A DNA stretch of 64,000 nt from Scytalidium lignicola (taxonomy: Eukaryota; Ascomycota; Leotiomycetes), in assembly GCA_002812745.2 (NCBI GenBank), contig NCSJ02000165.1, positions 1 to 64,000 on the forward strand, written 5' to 3'. This document shows positions 12,238 through 23,528 of the stretch, piece by piece. Under the pieces are notes generated by a model. The model saw nothing but the letters and a program-made list of their open reading frames with translations, made no database searches and had not been told where the DNA came from. Both the position numbers and the translations under genes were made by a program. How positions within the stretch are numbered: position 1 is the stretch's first letter; the number at the start of each line of letters is the position of its first letter.

Positions 12238-14146
12238 GGCCCGCAGAAGTAATTCCTGATATTGGTACCATGATTAATTTCAACATATATAAGAGAATGT
12301 CTAGTAACTAGTATTCAATTTTTATAATTATAGATAAATATATATTCAACTTACTCTCTGAAGTCAAACCTCCACAGCATTTAAAGGGAAATATTTCTTA
12401 AAATAATTTATGGCATTGTATATGCAATGTATATAACTATTTCCAAGGATTGTAATCTTGGGAATTGATAGTTGGGTAAAACTAAGTGCTTCAATGCAGA
12501 GTAGTCCATATGGGAATAGTTCGTCTCAACTTCTTGAGATGAACCTCCTCGTCAGAACTATCATGTCACCAAGCTTCCACTTGGTTTCTTTGCATCATTA
12601 TTTATTCTCAAATTTCTATTCCCATATGCTCAAACAACCTGGCAGCCCCTCCCTCACGCAAGACCCTGCCTTTGTCCAGTATTTCACTCGCACTTTCCTC
12701 CTTAACCTATAATTTAATCTGTATTTTCTAAAATCAACCTGACCTGCTCATATTAGTGTGCAGATACTATTATATTTCCTATTTTGGAACTAAATTGGCA
12801 ATCTGAACTACGGCCATGTATCCACTATGGAGGAAAGATTGGTCACAGGATTGAATAGAGTTGCTAGAGTTGAATAACTAGCAGTTTACCAGGGCTCGGA
12901 TCAAACGTAAGATACCTAACTACCCGGGAGACAATTATGTGGAAGTGTCAACTCTTGAAACGATCTGACGATCCCACAAAGTGCAACGATGGTAGAAGTT
13001 GCTAACTGGAAGAAGATCCAGGAACAGGAATATAGCAGGGGTTCTTTTTGAACTGAGGGCCATCCTTAGTTTCAGTAAGTGAAATGACCTCCTCTTTTAT
13101 CTCAGATAAGACGGTTTCTGTATTCTTCTTTAGTTTGGCAAGTTTGTGGCTGTAGAACCCCTTCCTTCGCCAGATTACACCGGTTTTTGACAATCCTTCT
13201 TCTCATACGAAATAAAATAGGACAGATCTGACAGTGTGAAACAAAATAAGGGGTCCATGCTCTTATCGAATGCTCTGTGACATGTAGGACATAGTGCAAT
13301 GGCGTTGACGATTGATGTTAATGAAAATTTTAGAAGATCAAGTTCCATCTGTAGCTCTACTTAGAAAGAGAAAGAAGGAATTAGTAACTCGTTGGAAATT
13401 ATTGCTAATCAGACTTACAGCTGAGTCTTTTTTCGCTATAACGTGCGGCTACTTTACTACACTACCATAACACATCGCAGGCCGAATGGAAACAGATATG
13501 TTATCAGCCATTTCGAATCAGTGGTGAACTGATATAGTTGATCTTTTGATGTAAACCTTTAGAAAATCTGAACAGATTATAATAATCACGTATTTGAAAT
13601 TCCAAATTGAAATTATAGAATAAAATTGAGTGAATCTGTGCTACAACACAAGTTGAATATGCAGAATATAGTGAATGCTAGATGAGATTAAAAAAGGTAA
13701 GATAGCAGAGGTGAAGAAATAATGAATCCGATTTTTCTCCCATAATTAAACTAAAAACTCTAGAAGGCAAAGGAATATAGATGTAAACAACTTACAGCAG
13801 ACACGCTGTGTATCCCTTTCTCTGTGTAAGCTTCGGTTCGGAAAGTAAGAAGAGAATATGGTAAAGCTCGGAGACAGTGAGACGCCTTGCTCAATCCTGT
13901 TGAGCATGGAAAGTTATAGAAAATGTGGGAAAGAGGCAGAAACGGTAGAACATGAACCAGTTTTAAGTATAGCTGGCGTTAGACTTAAATACCCGTATTG
14001 TAGTCCCCTTCTAACTCGGTAGTTCAAAAACTAATATGTCAAGAGTTATAGCTTAGGTTCGAACCCTAGTACAATCTCGTTTTATTTCTATTTTTAAACC
14101 CCTCTTCACCTTTTCAACTGCGTTCTTCTTAGTAAATATCATCTTA
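12238..14146. other. AT-rich intergenic region
   Basis: AT-rich and stop-filled like 9-11 kb. Short frames at 12458-12712 and 13002-13299 have no recognisable content. The only structured element I see is the tRNA-like remnant near 14.0 kb, just outside the transposon. Confidence 0.5.
14005..14083 (+). tRNA. tRNA-like remnant (A box, B box, T-run)
   Basis: There is an exact pol III B box, GGTTCGAACCC (14056-14066), inside a T-arm that folds (TTAGG / CCTAG with a 7-nt loop). An A-box-like TAACTCGGTAG lies at 14012-14022 with a self-pairing AACT/AGTT D-stem, and TTTT follows at 14080. The 5' and 3' acceptor stretches do not pair properly and no clean anticodon arm forms. I read it as a degraded tRNA gene or the head of a tRNA-derived SINE, not a functional tRNA. 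Confidence 0.35.
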
Positions 14147-14188
14147 CAGTACCGAAGAATCTCAAATTTAAGAGTCACAGAGCTAACC
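14147..14188 (+). repeat. Left terminal inverted repeat of pogo element
   Basis: 42 bp starting CAGTACCG directly after the TA target site. It is an exact reverse complement of 16106-16147. The first mismatch is just inside, at 14189/16105. Confidence 0.95.
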
Positions 14189-14332
14189 ACTTTTGAATCT
14201 CACCACTTCGGCAAACAACCTTGTATATGGTATAGCTGTCAGCCACCAATACTACCATATAGAATTAATATTATGCTGGTACAGTACTGTGATTTTGTTG
14301 ATTTCTGTGTCGCGTCAGCTAATCCTTTAATT

Positions 14333-15980
14333 ATGGCTCTTCAAGAGCGATCAGTTAATGCCCAATGGCCACAACACCTCNAAAAAAGGCCCTAAAATCA
14401 AACCACTGGAGAAGCGCACCTATACACCTAGATTGAAGCCAATCACTTCAGCACGTCAATCTTATACCAAAGAACGAAAGATTGAAGTTCTAAAATTCCT
14501 TCTATATCATAAGGTTGTTGTTACACCTTCTACAACATACCAAAGGTTCAAAGCTCGATCTGGTATGCCATCAGAGCCAGAACCAGTAAATCCATTCAAT
14601 TCAATCACTAGATATCGATCAGTAACCTTTGAAGAAGCCTCTGAATTCTGGAAGATTGCATATGGTACAATCAAAAGATGGTGGTTAGAAAAAGATAAAA
14701 TTCTAGCTGGTAAGACATCTAGTTACTCACCTCATTGGCCAGAGCTAGAAAAGGAGTTATTTGAGCAAATTCTGACTCGTCGGAAGGCTAGCCAAGTAGT
14801 AACAGTTGGATGGATACGCCGTACAGCTAGAAATATATTCAAATGCCAAAATCCAGAGTGTACAACACTGTTTACATTCTCCCAAGGGTGGTTTTATGGG
14901 TTCCAGAGACGATATGGTATCTGTAGACGTCGAATTACAAAGCAAGCTGCCAAACTCCCTTCAGAATATATCACATACACCAATAGTTTTCTTCAATTTA
15001 TTAGACGAAATTCTCAGCTAGAAAAAGCTAAAAATCCTGATAATCAACAAGTTCAACAACTTTCTCCATTTCTCAATACTGTTCTTGTTCCCTCACCTCC
15101 ACGCCGGTTTCCTAAAGCTAAAATTCTTAATATGGATGAGACTCCTATTCCATTTGAGCACCTTGATGGATATTCATATGATATGACAGGTGCTAGAACT
15201 GTTTCAGGACATACAGATCGAAGTGGATGGAATAAACGTCAAGCAACACTCATATTATATATATATGCAGATGGAATTCAAAGAATTAAGCCAAAGCTTA
15301 TATTCCATGGTATTGCAGGAGATTCAGGTCAAATATTCAACAAGGAGAAACACTTATATCACCCTGGAGTTACAGTTGAATTCAATCTTACAGCATATAA
15401 TAATGAGGGATTATTTATGCAATGGATTGATGAAGAACTCATTCTTACAGCTAATCAAACTGATACATTATTAGTTATGGATGTAGCTACATTCCATAAA
15501 ACAGATCTTATTCTTGAACGCCTCAAATCAGCCAATATTACTACAGCACTTATTCCTCCAGGCTGTACAAGTTTATTACAACCACTTGATACAGCTGTGA
15601 ATGGTCCATTTAAACAATGGCTCAGAGAAGCAAGTGATGAGTATATGGAATCTATAGAATCTACAGACCCTAACTTCAAGTGGAGCACTTCTGACAAACG
15701 AATCATGACTACTCATATTGTTGCAAAAGCAGCTCAACGATTAGAGCAAGAGAAAAAGGAGATGGTAGTACAATCTTTCATACAATGTGGAATTAGTATA
15801 CGGCCAGATGGAAGTGAGGACAGTCAAATCAAAGTCAAAGATATTCCAACTACAGCAATTGATTTTACTGGCTGGGAATCTATTAATTTTGATGTTGAAT
15901 ATGTCAAAAATGAGCTATTTAAGGAGGTCCCTGAAGCTGTAGATAATATGGAGGAAGTGTTAGTAGATGGAGAGATGTAA
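14333..15980 (+). CDS. Pogo-family DDE transposase
   Basis: This encodes the transposase that cuts and pastes the surrounding element. I place the start at ATG 14333: when the N at 14381 (beside six A) is ignored, that ATG runs in frame through KKGPKIK into the rest, giving 548 residues. If the N is a real base, the frame instead starts at ATG 14358 (540 residues). The N-terminal third looks like a CENP-B/psq-type helix-turn-helix DNA-binding region (KERKIEVLKFLLYHK, YGTIKRWWLEK, VTVGWIRRTARNIF). The catalytic core has NMDETPI (Asp about 268), VMDVATFHK (Asp about 383) and LLQPLDTAVNGPFK (Asp about 419), giving a DD35D spacing. It has no intron and no stop, so it may be active. Confidence 0.92.
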
Positions 15981-16105
15981 TAATTTATAATTTAGCCTAC
16001 AATTCAAAGCCCACAATTAAAAGATTAAGGCGTTCAAGATCTTAATTACAGCTAAACTATATGGGAAGTTGATCACCGTCAGCTTACTCGGCTAAGGATG
16101 GATTG

Positions 16106-16147
16106 GGTTAGCTCTGTGACTCTTAAATTTGAGATTCTTCGGTACTG
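16106..16147 (-). repeat. Right terminal inverted repeat of pogo element
   Basis: Exact 42-bp reverse complement of the left repeat, followed by TA at 16148-16149. Confidence 0.95.
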
Positions 16148-16152
16148 TATTA

Positions 16153-16377
16153 TTACTCGGCCGTCTGAGTCTGACTGTGTTTGTCTCTGTCCACGAATAA
16201 CACTGGTGATCCGGCGAGTGGTGTGAGGTATTTTACTTGCGACTTCCATCTTGATTCCCAATGCGTCTGATAGGCGGATGCGTAATTTGCATTATTAAGA
16301 ACAGCACCGCAAACTGGGCACTTAGGCTCTGCTGTTCTCTCCCTATTGTTTTTTTTTGTTTTGGCCTCGACATCCAA
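16153..16377 (-). CDS. Possible gene fragment with CxxC motif
   Basis: A 74-codon frame from ATG 16377 ends 4 bp from the transposon's right TA. It reads like real protein: a basic start (TKKNNRER), then KCPVCGAVLNNANYASAYQTHWESRW, a CxxC followed by His that resembles half of a small zinc-binding finger. A plausible donor (CAA followed by GTAAAA) lies after WKSQ, so it may be a first exon. Anything downstream would have to lie beyond the transposon, in AT-rich DNA, where I see no continuation. I do not recognise the family. It could be a gene cut by the insertion, or chance. Confidence 0.3.
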   Translation of the reverse strand: MDVEAKTKKNNRERTAEPKCPVCGAVLNNANYASAYQTHWESRWKSQVKYLTPLAGSPVLFVDRDKHSQTQTAE

Positions 16378-19272
16378 GCACTAAACCTGATACTGTGTGA
16401 TGACAATCACATAATAAATGACAGGGCATCAACCGCCACGACCAGCACGACCGTCGTAGTGACATCTCGGCCAGAAGTCCAGACCTCAGCCCAGCAAAAA
16501 CTGCTGGCGCGCCCAGACCTTCGATCCTTCGCAGCACCCGGGGAAAGAAGACACTCGTGCAGGATGACTAGTACAAGCTTTTGCTGTGCACCATGTCCCA
16601 TGAACCCCTGAGGCGCCTGTCCGTGCTGGCTGTACGAAAAGCACCACGGGCGGAAGCGAAAGGCTTGCGTCCGATGCGGTCCCCACTTGCAGTGTTTGTG
16701 ACCAGTACGGTACAGGACGGTACGGTACTGGTACGGACTGGTACAGTAATACAGTACTGTCCTGTAAACAATTCTCGAACGGTATGCTAATTATTAGCTT
16801 AGTCGGAGCTAGCAGACCTCATGAGCAGATCTGGATCCCGAAACCACATAAGCTGCGCCCATAAGATTGGAAGGGGGAAGGAGGAAGGAGGAAGGAGGAA
16901 AAAAAANCAAAATGAAGATGGATCATAAGTTATACAGTACCGTACCGTATCGGTAATCAAAAGGGGGCAATATGCTGCAACAAGACTTGGATGATGTGAT
17001 GGATGGGAGATGCCTGAGAATCATGCAAAATGGGATCGACGTATTGCGATCCATCGTGCAGCCACGCACCTCAGCGCCGACTGCTGAAAATTCCCATCCC
17101 TCTCCTTTGAAGCACGACTAGGCTAGGCTAGGGCGGACACGAGGGGGCTTTCCATAGTGCTGCAGCATGGTGGTTGTTTTGGCTTGTTCGTGATCAGAGA
17201 CAGGCTCTTACGGACGTGCTCTGGTTGCAATCGTATCTATCCATCCATCCATTATGCAAGACGTACTCGGTACCAGTTGGCACACTACTGTAATACGGTA
17301 TCGATATTGACGTTTTGCTTGCTCGCCAGTCTTGCAACAGTACAGTAGTGGAGCCTCCGACAGCGTGCAGCAATGTGTGTGAAAAGATGTGTGCTTAACT
17401 GAGCGTGGCTGGTACTGTACCGTACGCTGGAAAGCAGGGCTTCAGCAGTTGGAGTTGGAGTTGGAGTTGGAGTCTGCCCAGTCGTGATCTCGATCAAAAT
17501 CGCCAACGGACTACAAGGGAGATAGAGGCATTATGGTGCTTGTCGTACGTAAGTTGCAAGACTGCATTGACTGTCAGGAAGGGAATTCCGCCTGCTCGCC
17601 ATTTCCTACCTTGCTTTCTCTTCTTAATTTTTTAGTGAATTATCGAATTTGGCATCTGACCGCAAAATGTCATTGGGTTCTGACCTAAGCCCTGACAGAT
17701 GGTGGCTGGTTACACAGAATGCAAACGGTGTCCTCATCGCTCATCTACTGGAGAAGCTTCGCTGGTGGCCGATTTACTCGTATTTCTGTTAATTTGTGGG
17801 CAATCGATGCGACCTCTCTCGGCACTAGCAGCGGCGTCTTTTGGTGTAGTGGTGCAGTGGTGTAGTGGTGCAATACAGTATTATTTGTTTTCTGAAGACC
17901 GGTTGCTGCAACAAACCAAGCAGGTTTCACCCCGGAGAGATTCAGAGACAAGTCTTATCGTTCAACTAATCGTTATCCGCGACCGGGCCGGCGAAGAGGC
18001 GAGCGTCGCCATCATCCTGTCCGTACCGGTACCTGTAGATCCATAGTTGAGTCGTACCCGAGCGAAGTCAAGTTACATTATTGGGGTGTCATAGCAGTCA
18101 AGTAGACAGTAAAGGCGGAATGGCATCAGAATGCTCGCGCAGCCGAAGCATGACAGCCATTGCAACTGTTGTTCTCTGCTGGTCCCTGTAACTTGCCAGC
18201 TTACCATCCGTGATTGTGCAGTATTGTACTGTACAGGAAGTATCCTCCGTAGCACCAAAACCTAGCAGAGGATCAAATTCCAGGCTACGAGCAATGCCTG
18301 CCTCGGAGAAGTACGTACTGTGTACTGTACTGTAGATTCGGAAGTTTAGTGAGCGGAAAGGATTTTACTGTGTAGTTAAAACGATGGCCCTGGCCACTGT
18401 GGTAGTCGTACCCAAGCAGCATCCAGTCCAGTACTGTAAATGCAGCGATCGTTGTTACAGGTTTGTAGATGACGCCTATCCCTTCCAAAATAGCAGATCG
18501 CCATCAGCTAGGCCAACCAGCAGCTGAAAAGGAGATGAAAAGTAAATAATCATATCTATCAGTCAATCAATCAACAAGCAAAGAAGGGAAACAAGAACAA
18601 CAAAGCCGTAGTCGCACAAACATTATCTGGTGCATAGACTGACGATGATGGTGGTTGATGTTTTTGGAGTGCAATGAACAGGAAGAATGGAAGCTTTTCA
18701 ATAGAGTGCCTCCCCTAAGATGTTCACCAGGGGGTGCCTTGCTCTGCCCCTGCTGATGGATCCACCCCCCCCAGCGCTGCCCTATGCTTCTTCCGCTATG
18801 GTCGCCCCTGCCCCTCTTGTCCCCAAACCTCCGCCCTTTTTTCTACAGTGAACCAGGGCAATTGCTCTCATTATTACAGTAACTTATCCCCAACAGTCAA
18901 TCAACACACTCCAAGTATTCTACCATAGATTCATAAATCCGGAGGCCTTAGGTTTCAGGGCTCCGAAAGTCTCTAAGGCTCGAAGGCTTTCAAAGCCTGT
19001 TAATCCCGACTCATCCAGTTCCTCAACTTTCTTACATCTAACTATCCTCACTCGTTGAATTCGGCACCTGCGTTCTTTAGGACCGAAGCCGTGACATCTT
19101 ATCAGCTCTGGGTTGCAACTACCATTCTTCCTCACGAACAGAAGCTTCACCTGTACGAAATTGGCATCATCTTTAATGACGCCAGCTAGAAATTGAGACG
19201 CGCGCCCTGCCTCCCCCCGGATTTCTCTTCTACGCCCCCTCTCTTTGGTGCAATCCATAAACCCGCGCAACC
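16378..19272. other. Gene-poor intergenic region
   Basis: No supportable gene. It holds dense GTAC-type words (16705-16762, 16933-16949, about 17410, 18220 and 18310), a GGAGGAA repeat near 16875, and a TTGGAG hexamer repeat near 17448-17473. Longer frames on either strand overlap each other and show no domain. The last 200-300 bp are probably promoter and 5' UTR of the transporter gene at 19273. Confidence 0.55.
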
Positions 19273-22089
19273 ATGATCCGAATTCCAAAATTCCCAACCC
19301 ACCACCGCCTGTCATGGCTTCACGGCCCCCAGGGTGCAGCCTATGCAGCAGCCCTGGGCCTGGTCTCCATCCAGGTCGGCATAGGTATCATCATGAAGGC
19401 AGCTCAGCGAGGAGGAACCTACACCTTCTCGCCTTCCTCCTCCGTCACCATCTCCGAGTTCTGCAAGATGTTGCTATCCACCCTCTTCTTCTACCGCGAG
19501 TGTAGCAAGAGGAATCAGAACGCCAGCGGGACAGGCTCGTTCGAGGAGACGAAGCCGTTTTCAGCAGAGGATGAAGAAGAGGCGCAGATTAATGGCAATG
19601 GCGAGGCCAGCGGCTCGCAGCAGGCCCAGAGATTCAGCAGTGGTAATGGCGTCGCGCCGAGGCTGGGACCCAGACGGTTCTTGGAATACGTCAGGAACGA
19701 GGTTTCTAGAGATGTCAGATACGGGTTTGCGCAGCTGGCTTTATTTTATGCTCTCATCAACAACACCGTGAGTCCTATCTTTGGTGATGTCATTTTAAGC
19801 TTCTTTTTCGGTGCTTTGTTTAGTTAAGCTGTTGTGCTCATGTAAGATGCATTGCTAATCTTTCATGGGATCTTTGTAGAACTTTGTGTCGTACAAAGTT
19901 GCCGACCCTGGAACCATCCAACTTACCAAGTCTGGAGTCACATTCATTACTGCACTGGTTATGATCTTCACTCTTGGAGCCAGAATCACCAAAATCCAGT
20001 GGATTGCCATTGTAATTCAGGTATGCTAAATCTCAATTGTGACTTTACCAGGAGTCAATCTCTAATTGTCCGGGTGTAGATTTGCGGTTTGGTTGTTACA
20101 CAATATCATCCAGAGACTGGAACTTCATATCCATTTTCTACCTACCTAATCTTAATTTTCCAAGTCTTCCTGAGCGCCCTGTCTGGAGTTTACAACCAGG
20201 CTTTATTGAAGACTGAGAATGCCTCCCTCCACGCCGATAACATGATCCTGTATGCTTCCGGCGCCGCAGTCAACTTTCTGCTGCACATAACAATCAAAAT
20301 TCTCAAGGCTGATGAGCCTGGCTTTTTTTCTGGATATGCAAGCCTTGGTGCTTTCATGGTCATTATGAGCAATGTTTTTATTGGCTTGGCTATGACTGCC
20401 GTGTACAAATGTGTGTTGGAGCTTTCCCTTAAAATTATCTAAAACGATCCCGAGTCACTAACAGGCTGGTAGATGCGGATGCCGTTATTAAGTGTTTTGC
20501 TACGGCGGTTTCGACAGGCATTCTTTTATACCTTTCCCCTATTCTCTTTAACACCGAATTGAGCTTCCTGGTTTTGCCAGGAACGGTAGTTGTGTTCATT
20601 GCCTCTTGGCTCTACATGGAGGGGGCCGCGCCAAAGGATCCAAACCCTCCGCCACCAAGAGACGCATCTGTTCCAGAGAAGCGTTCGGTCTTTTCCAAGA
20701 TGGCTGCTGTTTCCAAGGTGAGTAAAAAAGGTGGGGTTTTTTTTNCACCCAGACTTGAACTAACCACTGGCATAGCTCCATCACAATACTGTTCTTGGCT
20801 CGGCAACCCTGTTCACTGTGATTGTTGTAGCATTTTTGACCATGCTCGATTCTAGATTGCCAGACGCTAGTAGCAATAAAGCCACAAGTAAGCCAAGTTC
20901 AAGCTCTGGCGGAAGCAGTGGAGAGATTGGTCAACCGATTCTCACCTCCCCGTTCGCCAACACTCTCGCCATGATCCGTTGGAACAGTAACCACCCGGAA
21001 CGCATGCCTCTGCTTGCAAAATACGGTCCCTTCTTCCATGATGTCCATTTCAGCATGCCAGATTACGTCAAGGATAAACCTAAGGACTTCCACAATCTTA
21101 CGCACGATTCCAGCAAGGATACGTTTCATATCTATTTGCAGGTCGCAAAGACCATGCAATTTATCTTGGACGCACCAGCTGATAGCAAGACTGCCGAGAT
21201 CGATAGTCTTCTCTTCTTCCATTTTGATGCTTGGATAGATCCGTTGGCCTTCAATGGCGCAAACATGCACAATATCTGGTTCCCAGATGTCTTCGACGTA
21301 GCACCACCTGCAGGAGGCGGACCACGCTTCTTCTGCACCAACAATACAAAGGCGTATAATTGGTGGGGTATCAATGATCGCCTTCACCACGCCTCTCTGG
21401 CTGCCTCTGCAGTTGTTGACCACTTCGATCTTGACTATGTCGTCGATACATCAAAATGGTGCACGGGTTGGTCCGACATTTACTACATTCCCAAACGCTT
21501 CTTTGCCGACTTCATATTTCTTAGCTCCATCTTTGGCGGATTCTCCGTCTTCCACGAGATTGCTGTCCCTACCATCGTTCACATTATAGATGAATCCCGT
21601 CGCCGTCATCCCACACACGGCGTCCTTGACCACATAAGTGACTGCTGGGGCAGTTGCTGCGCTAGCCACCCACCTGCTGATGAAATTATCTCGAGGCGAT
21701 GCGGTCATCGCTTGGATTATCGAGAAGATGTTACGATGATACATTTCAACCGTCTTGATGCTCAAGCAACTATGCTTGGCGATCCAATCAGCGATATTCA
21801 ATACGCTAACCTTGATGATCAGAAGGGAGCATTCTCTGCTGAGACGCTCAATGCTATATCAATAGACAAGGGTCCAGCCAAAGATGCTGCAGACCCCAAA
21901 GGCGACGTTAAAGCCGTCGAGTCGGCTGATCGTCAGATGAACGATCTAGCAAAGCAAAGAGAGAAGAATATTGCGGCCGGGAAGCCGCCACCTGGAACCC
22001 CAGATGGGGTATTTGACAAAGAGTCGCCAAAGATAAAGAGGAGTGAAGCTCACATTAATAAGAGATGGGAGAGCGTTATGATGGTTTAG
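19273..22089 (+). CDS. Nucleotide-sugar transporter fused to glycosyltransferase-like domain
   Basis: Five exons join cleanly: 19273-19767, 19880-20020, 20080-20410, 20473-20717 and 20776-22089, giving 841 residues. ATG 19273 has a good context (ACCATGA). Residues to about 375 match the Golgi UDP-galactose/UDP-GlcNAc/CMP-sialate transporter family: KAAQRGG near the start, multiple hydrophobic helices, LLKTENASLHADN, and AVYKYADAVIKCFATAV across the exon 3-4 junction. An acidic insert lies near residues 75-130. After a proline-rich cytosolic tail comes one more membrane helix (about 410-430), a Ser/Gly-rich stem, then a soluble domain with LLFFHFDAW, DYVVDT, CTGWSDIYYIP and a Cys/His-rich end. 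That is the layout of a type II Golgi glycosyltransferase. The soluble domain's family is not one I can name. An ATG at 20700 (MAAVSK) could start a separate glycosyltransferase, so two overlapping transcripts remain possible. Confidence 0.75.
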
Positions 22090-23528
22090 ATGATGAATTC
22101 ACCTTTACGAGTTTTCTTTTATACCGTTTTATTCTCCATCTTTTTTTTACTCCTATCCTTTCAGCGATGTGAAAAAGAGAAGTTGTTTTTTGCGCCTTAA
22201 TGAAAGGGAAATTTTATGAGCCTGGTGTGGGAATCTCAACTGTGCCACTTTGTCTTTCTCCATATATCCCCCCCTTAGTTTCTTTTCAACCCAATATAGA
22301 ATTCTTTCGATTTGTATCAATATTTCTCGTCGCACCTGGTCTGGATCTGGGTCTAGACCCTCAGATTTTGGATTTTGCGAGCAGTTACACACAAAAAACC
22401 GAGCTGCTTGACTGGCTGGTTGGAGTTGGACCTTTCTTTCTTATCATTTTGGGGGGGGGGGGGGGGGGTTCTCTGAGAAGTCTTGAAAATATGGAGAGCA
22501 AGCGGGACTGGGGACATATTTATGGAAACAATGTTTATATGTTATTACATGTTTGTATTTAGAGGAAGATGTCTGTAAGATGTTTGGCAAATACACATAG
22601 TAATTCAAAGGTGCTTTTGCCATTGGAAATTTGAAATTGTCCTGATGCTTGGGGTTTCTGAGGCAGACCTCCTTGTTTGTTGTGATACATTCTCTTGCCT
22701 AGAAATATTTCTTCCGTTTCCTTACTCTTAGACAAAAACATGGTAACACAAAATAAATAACCAGCATCAAGGGAGATGGCAACGGAAGCACGGCAGTTTG
22801 ATGCATTGAGGGCGGTAACGTGTTCAACGGCTGTGCCATATTACATTGCATTACACATGTATGTGTCACCACGCTCTCATGCAAGGTACCAAGGTTTAAG
22901 TTCCACACAGATTAGAAAGGCTTCAGACTTTTATGTTGTGTGTCTCACTCCCATGTGGTTCTGTTGCCATGTGGTGTTTTATAAGTCTTGGAGTAGGCCT
23001 CAACTCTAAAAGCCCTAATGGGGAGATTTTTTAGAGGTACTTGTTTACTGATGGTTGGTAAACAAATCCACGGAGTATTCAGCAGCCTTAGATAGAAGCC
23101 CCATTTTTGGAACATGGATGATCAGAACTTTCATAAAAAGATCTAGGTACTATCCATTTCCATTTCCATCTCATTTCATTTCGTTTGGGGCTCTATGTAC
23201 TTAAGTGCATCTCTATCTCTAGTCTACTTTTCGTGAAGACGCTAGTCAGATGACTTTATTTCAACCTCATCGTATTCATAATAGACACTGAAGAACATAT
23301 ACAATGACGGAATCCGTCAGTAATGAGAGTTCCTCCCACCTTCGATCCCTTTTCTTTCCCCATGCAATTTGGGGGAAAANCGCCTCCCAATGAAACCAAA
23401 CCATTTAAGACGGCGAAAAGATCAAACAAGATGAAGACAAAAAAGTTACAAAGATGATCCAAATCCAGGTCCAGCCATGTCCAAAAACAGGAGAAAATAC
23501 AAGGAATAGCACTCGATAAAGAATTCCT
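22090..23528. other. Intergenic, 3' UTRs of convergent genes
   Basis: Non-coding between two convergent genes. An 18-G run lies at 22451-22468 and an N at 23380. I see no supportable gene. Short frames here have no recognisable content. Confidence 0.6.
22451..22468. repeat. 18-base G homopolymer
   Basis: Uninterrupted G run in the 3' flank of the transporter-fusion gene. Its true length is uncertain, given the homopolymer problems in this assembly. Confidence 0.9.

Larger units (their letters stand above)
14147..16147 (+). mobile_element. Pogo/Fot1-type DNA transposon, complete
   Basis: The element is 2001 bp with perfect 42-bp terminal inverted repeats at 14147-14188 and 16106-16147, beginning CAGTACCGAAG. 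It is flanked by TA on both sides (14145-14146 and 16148-16149), the expected target duplication for Tc1/mariner-pogo elements. It encodes one transposase with all three catalytic aspartates. Identical TIRs and an open frame indicate recent insertion, in sharp contrast to the decayed DNA to its left. Confidence 0.95.

Noticed and set aside
18920..19315. 131-codon minus-strand frame before the transporter
   Set aside because: It overlaps the transporter start antisense and has no recognisable content.
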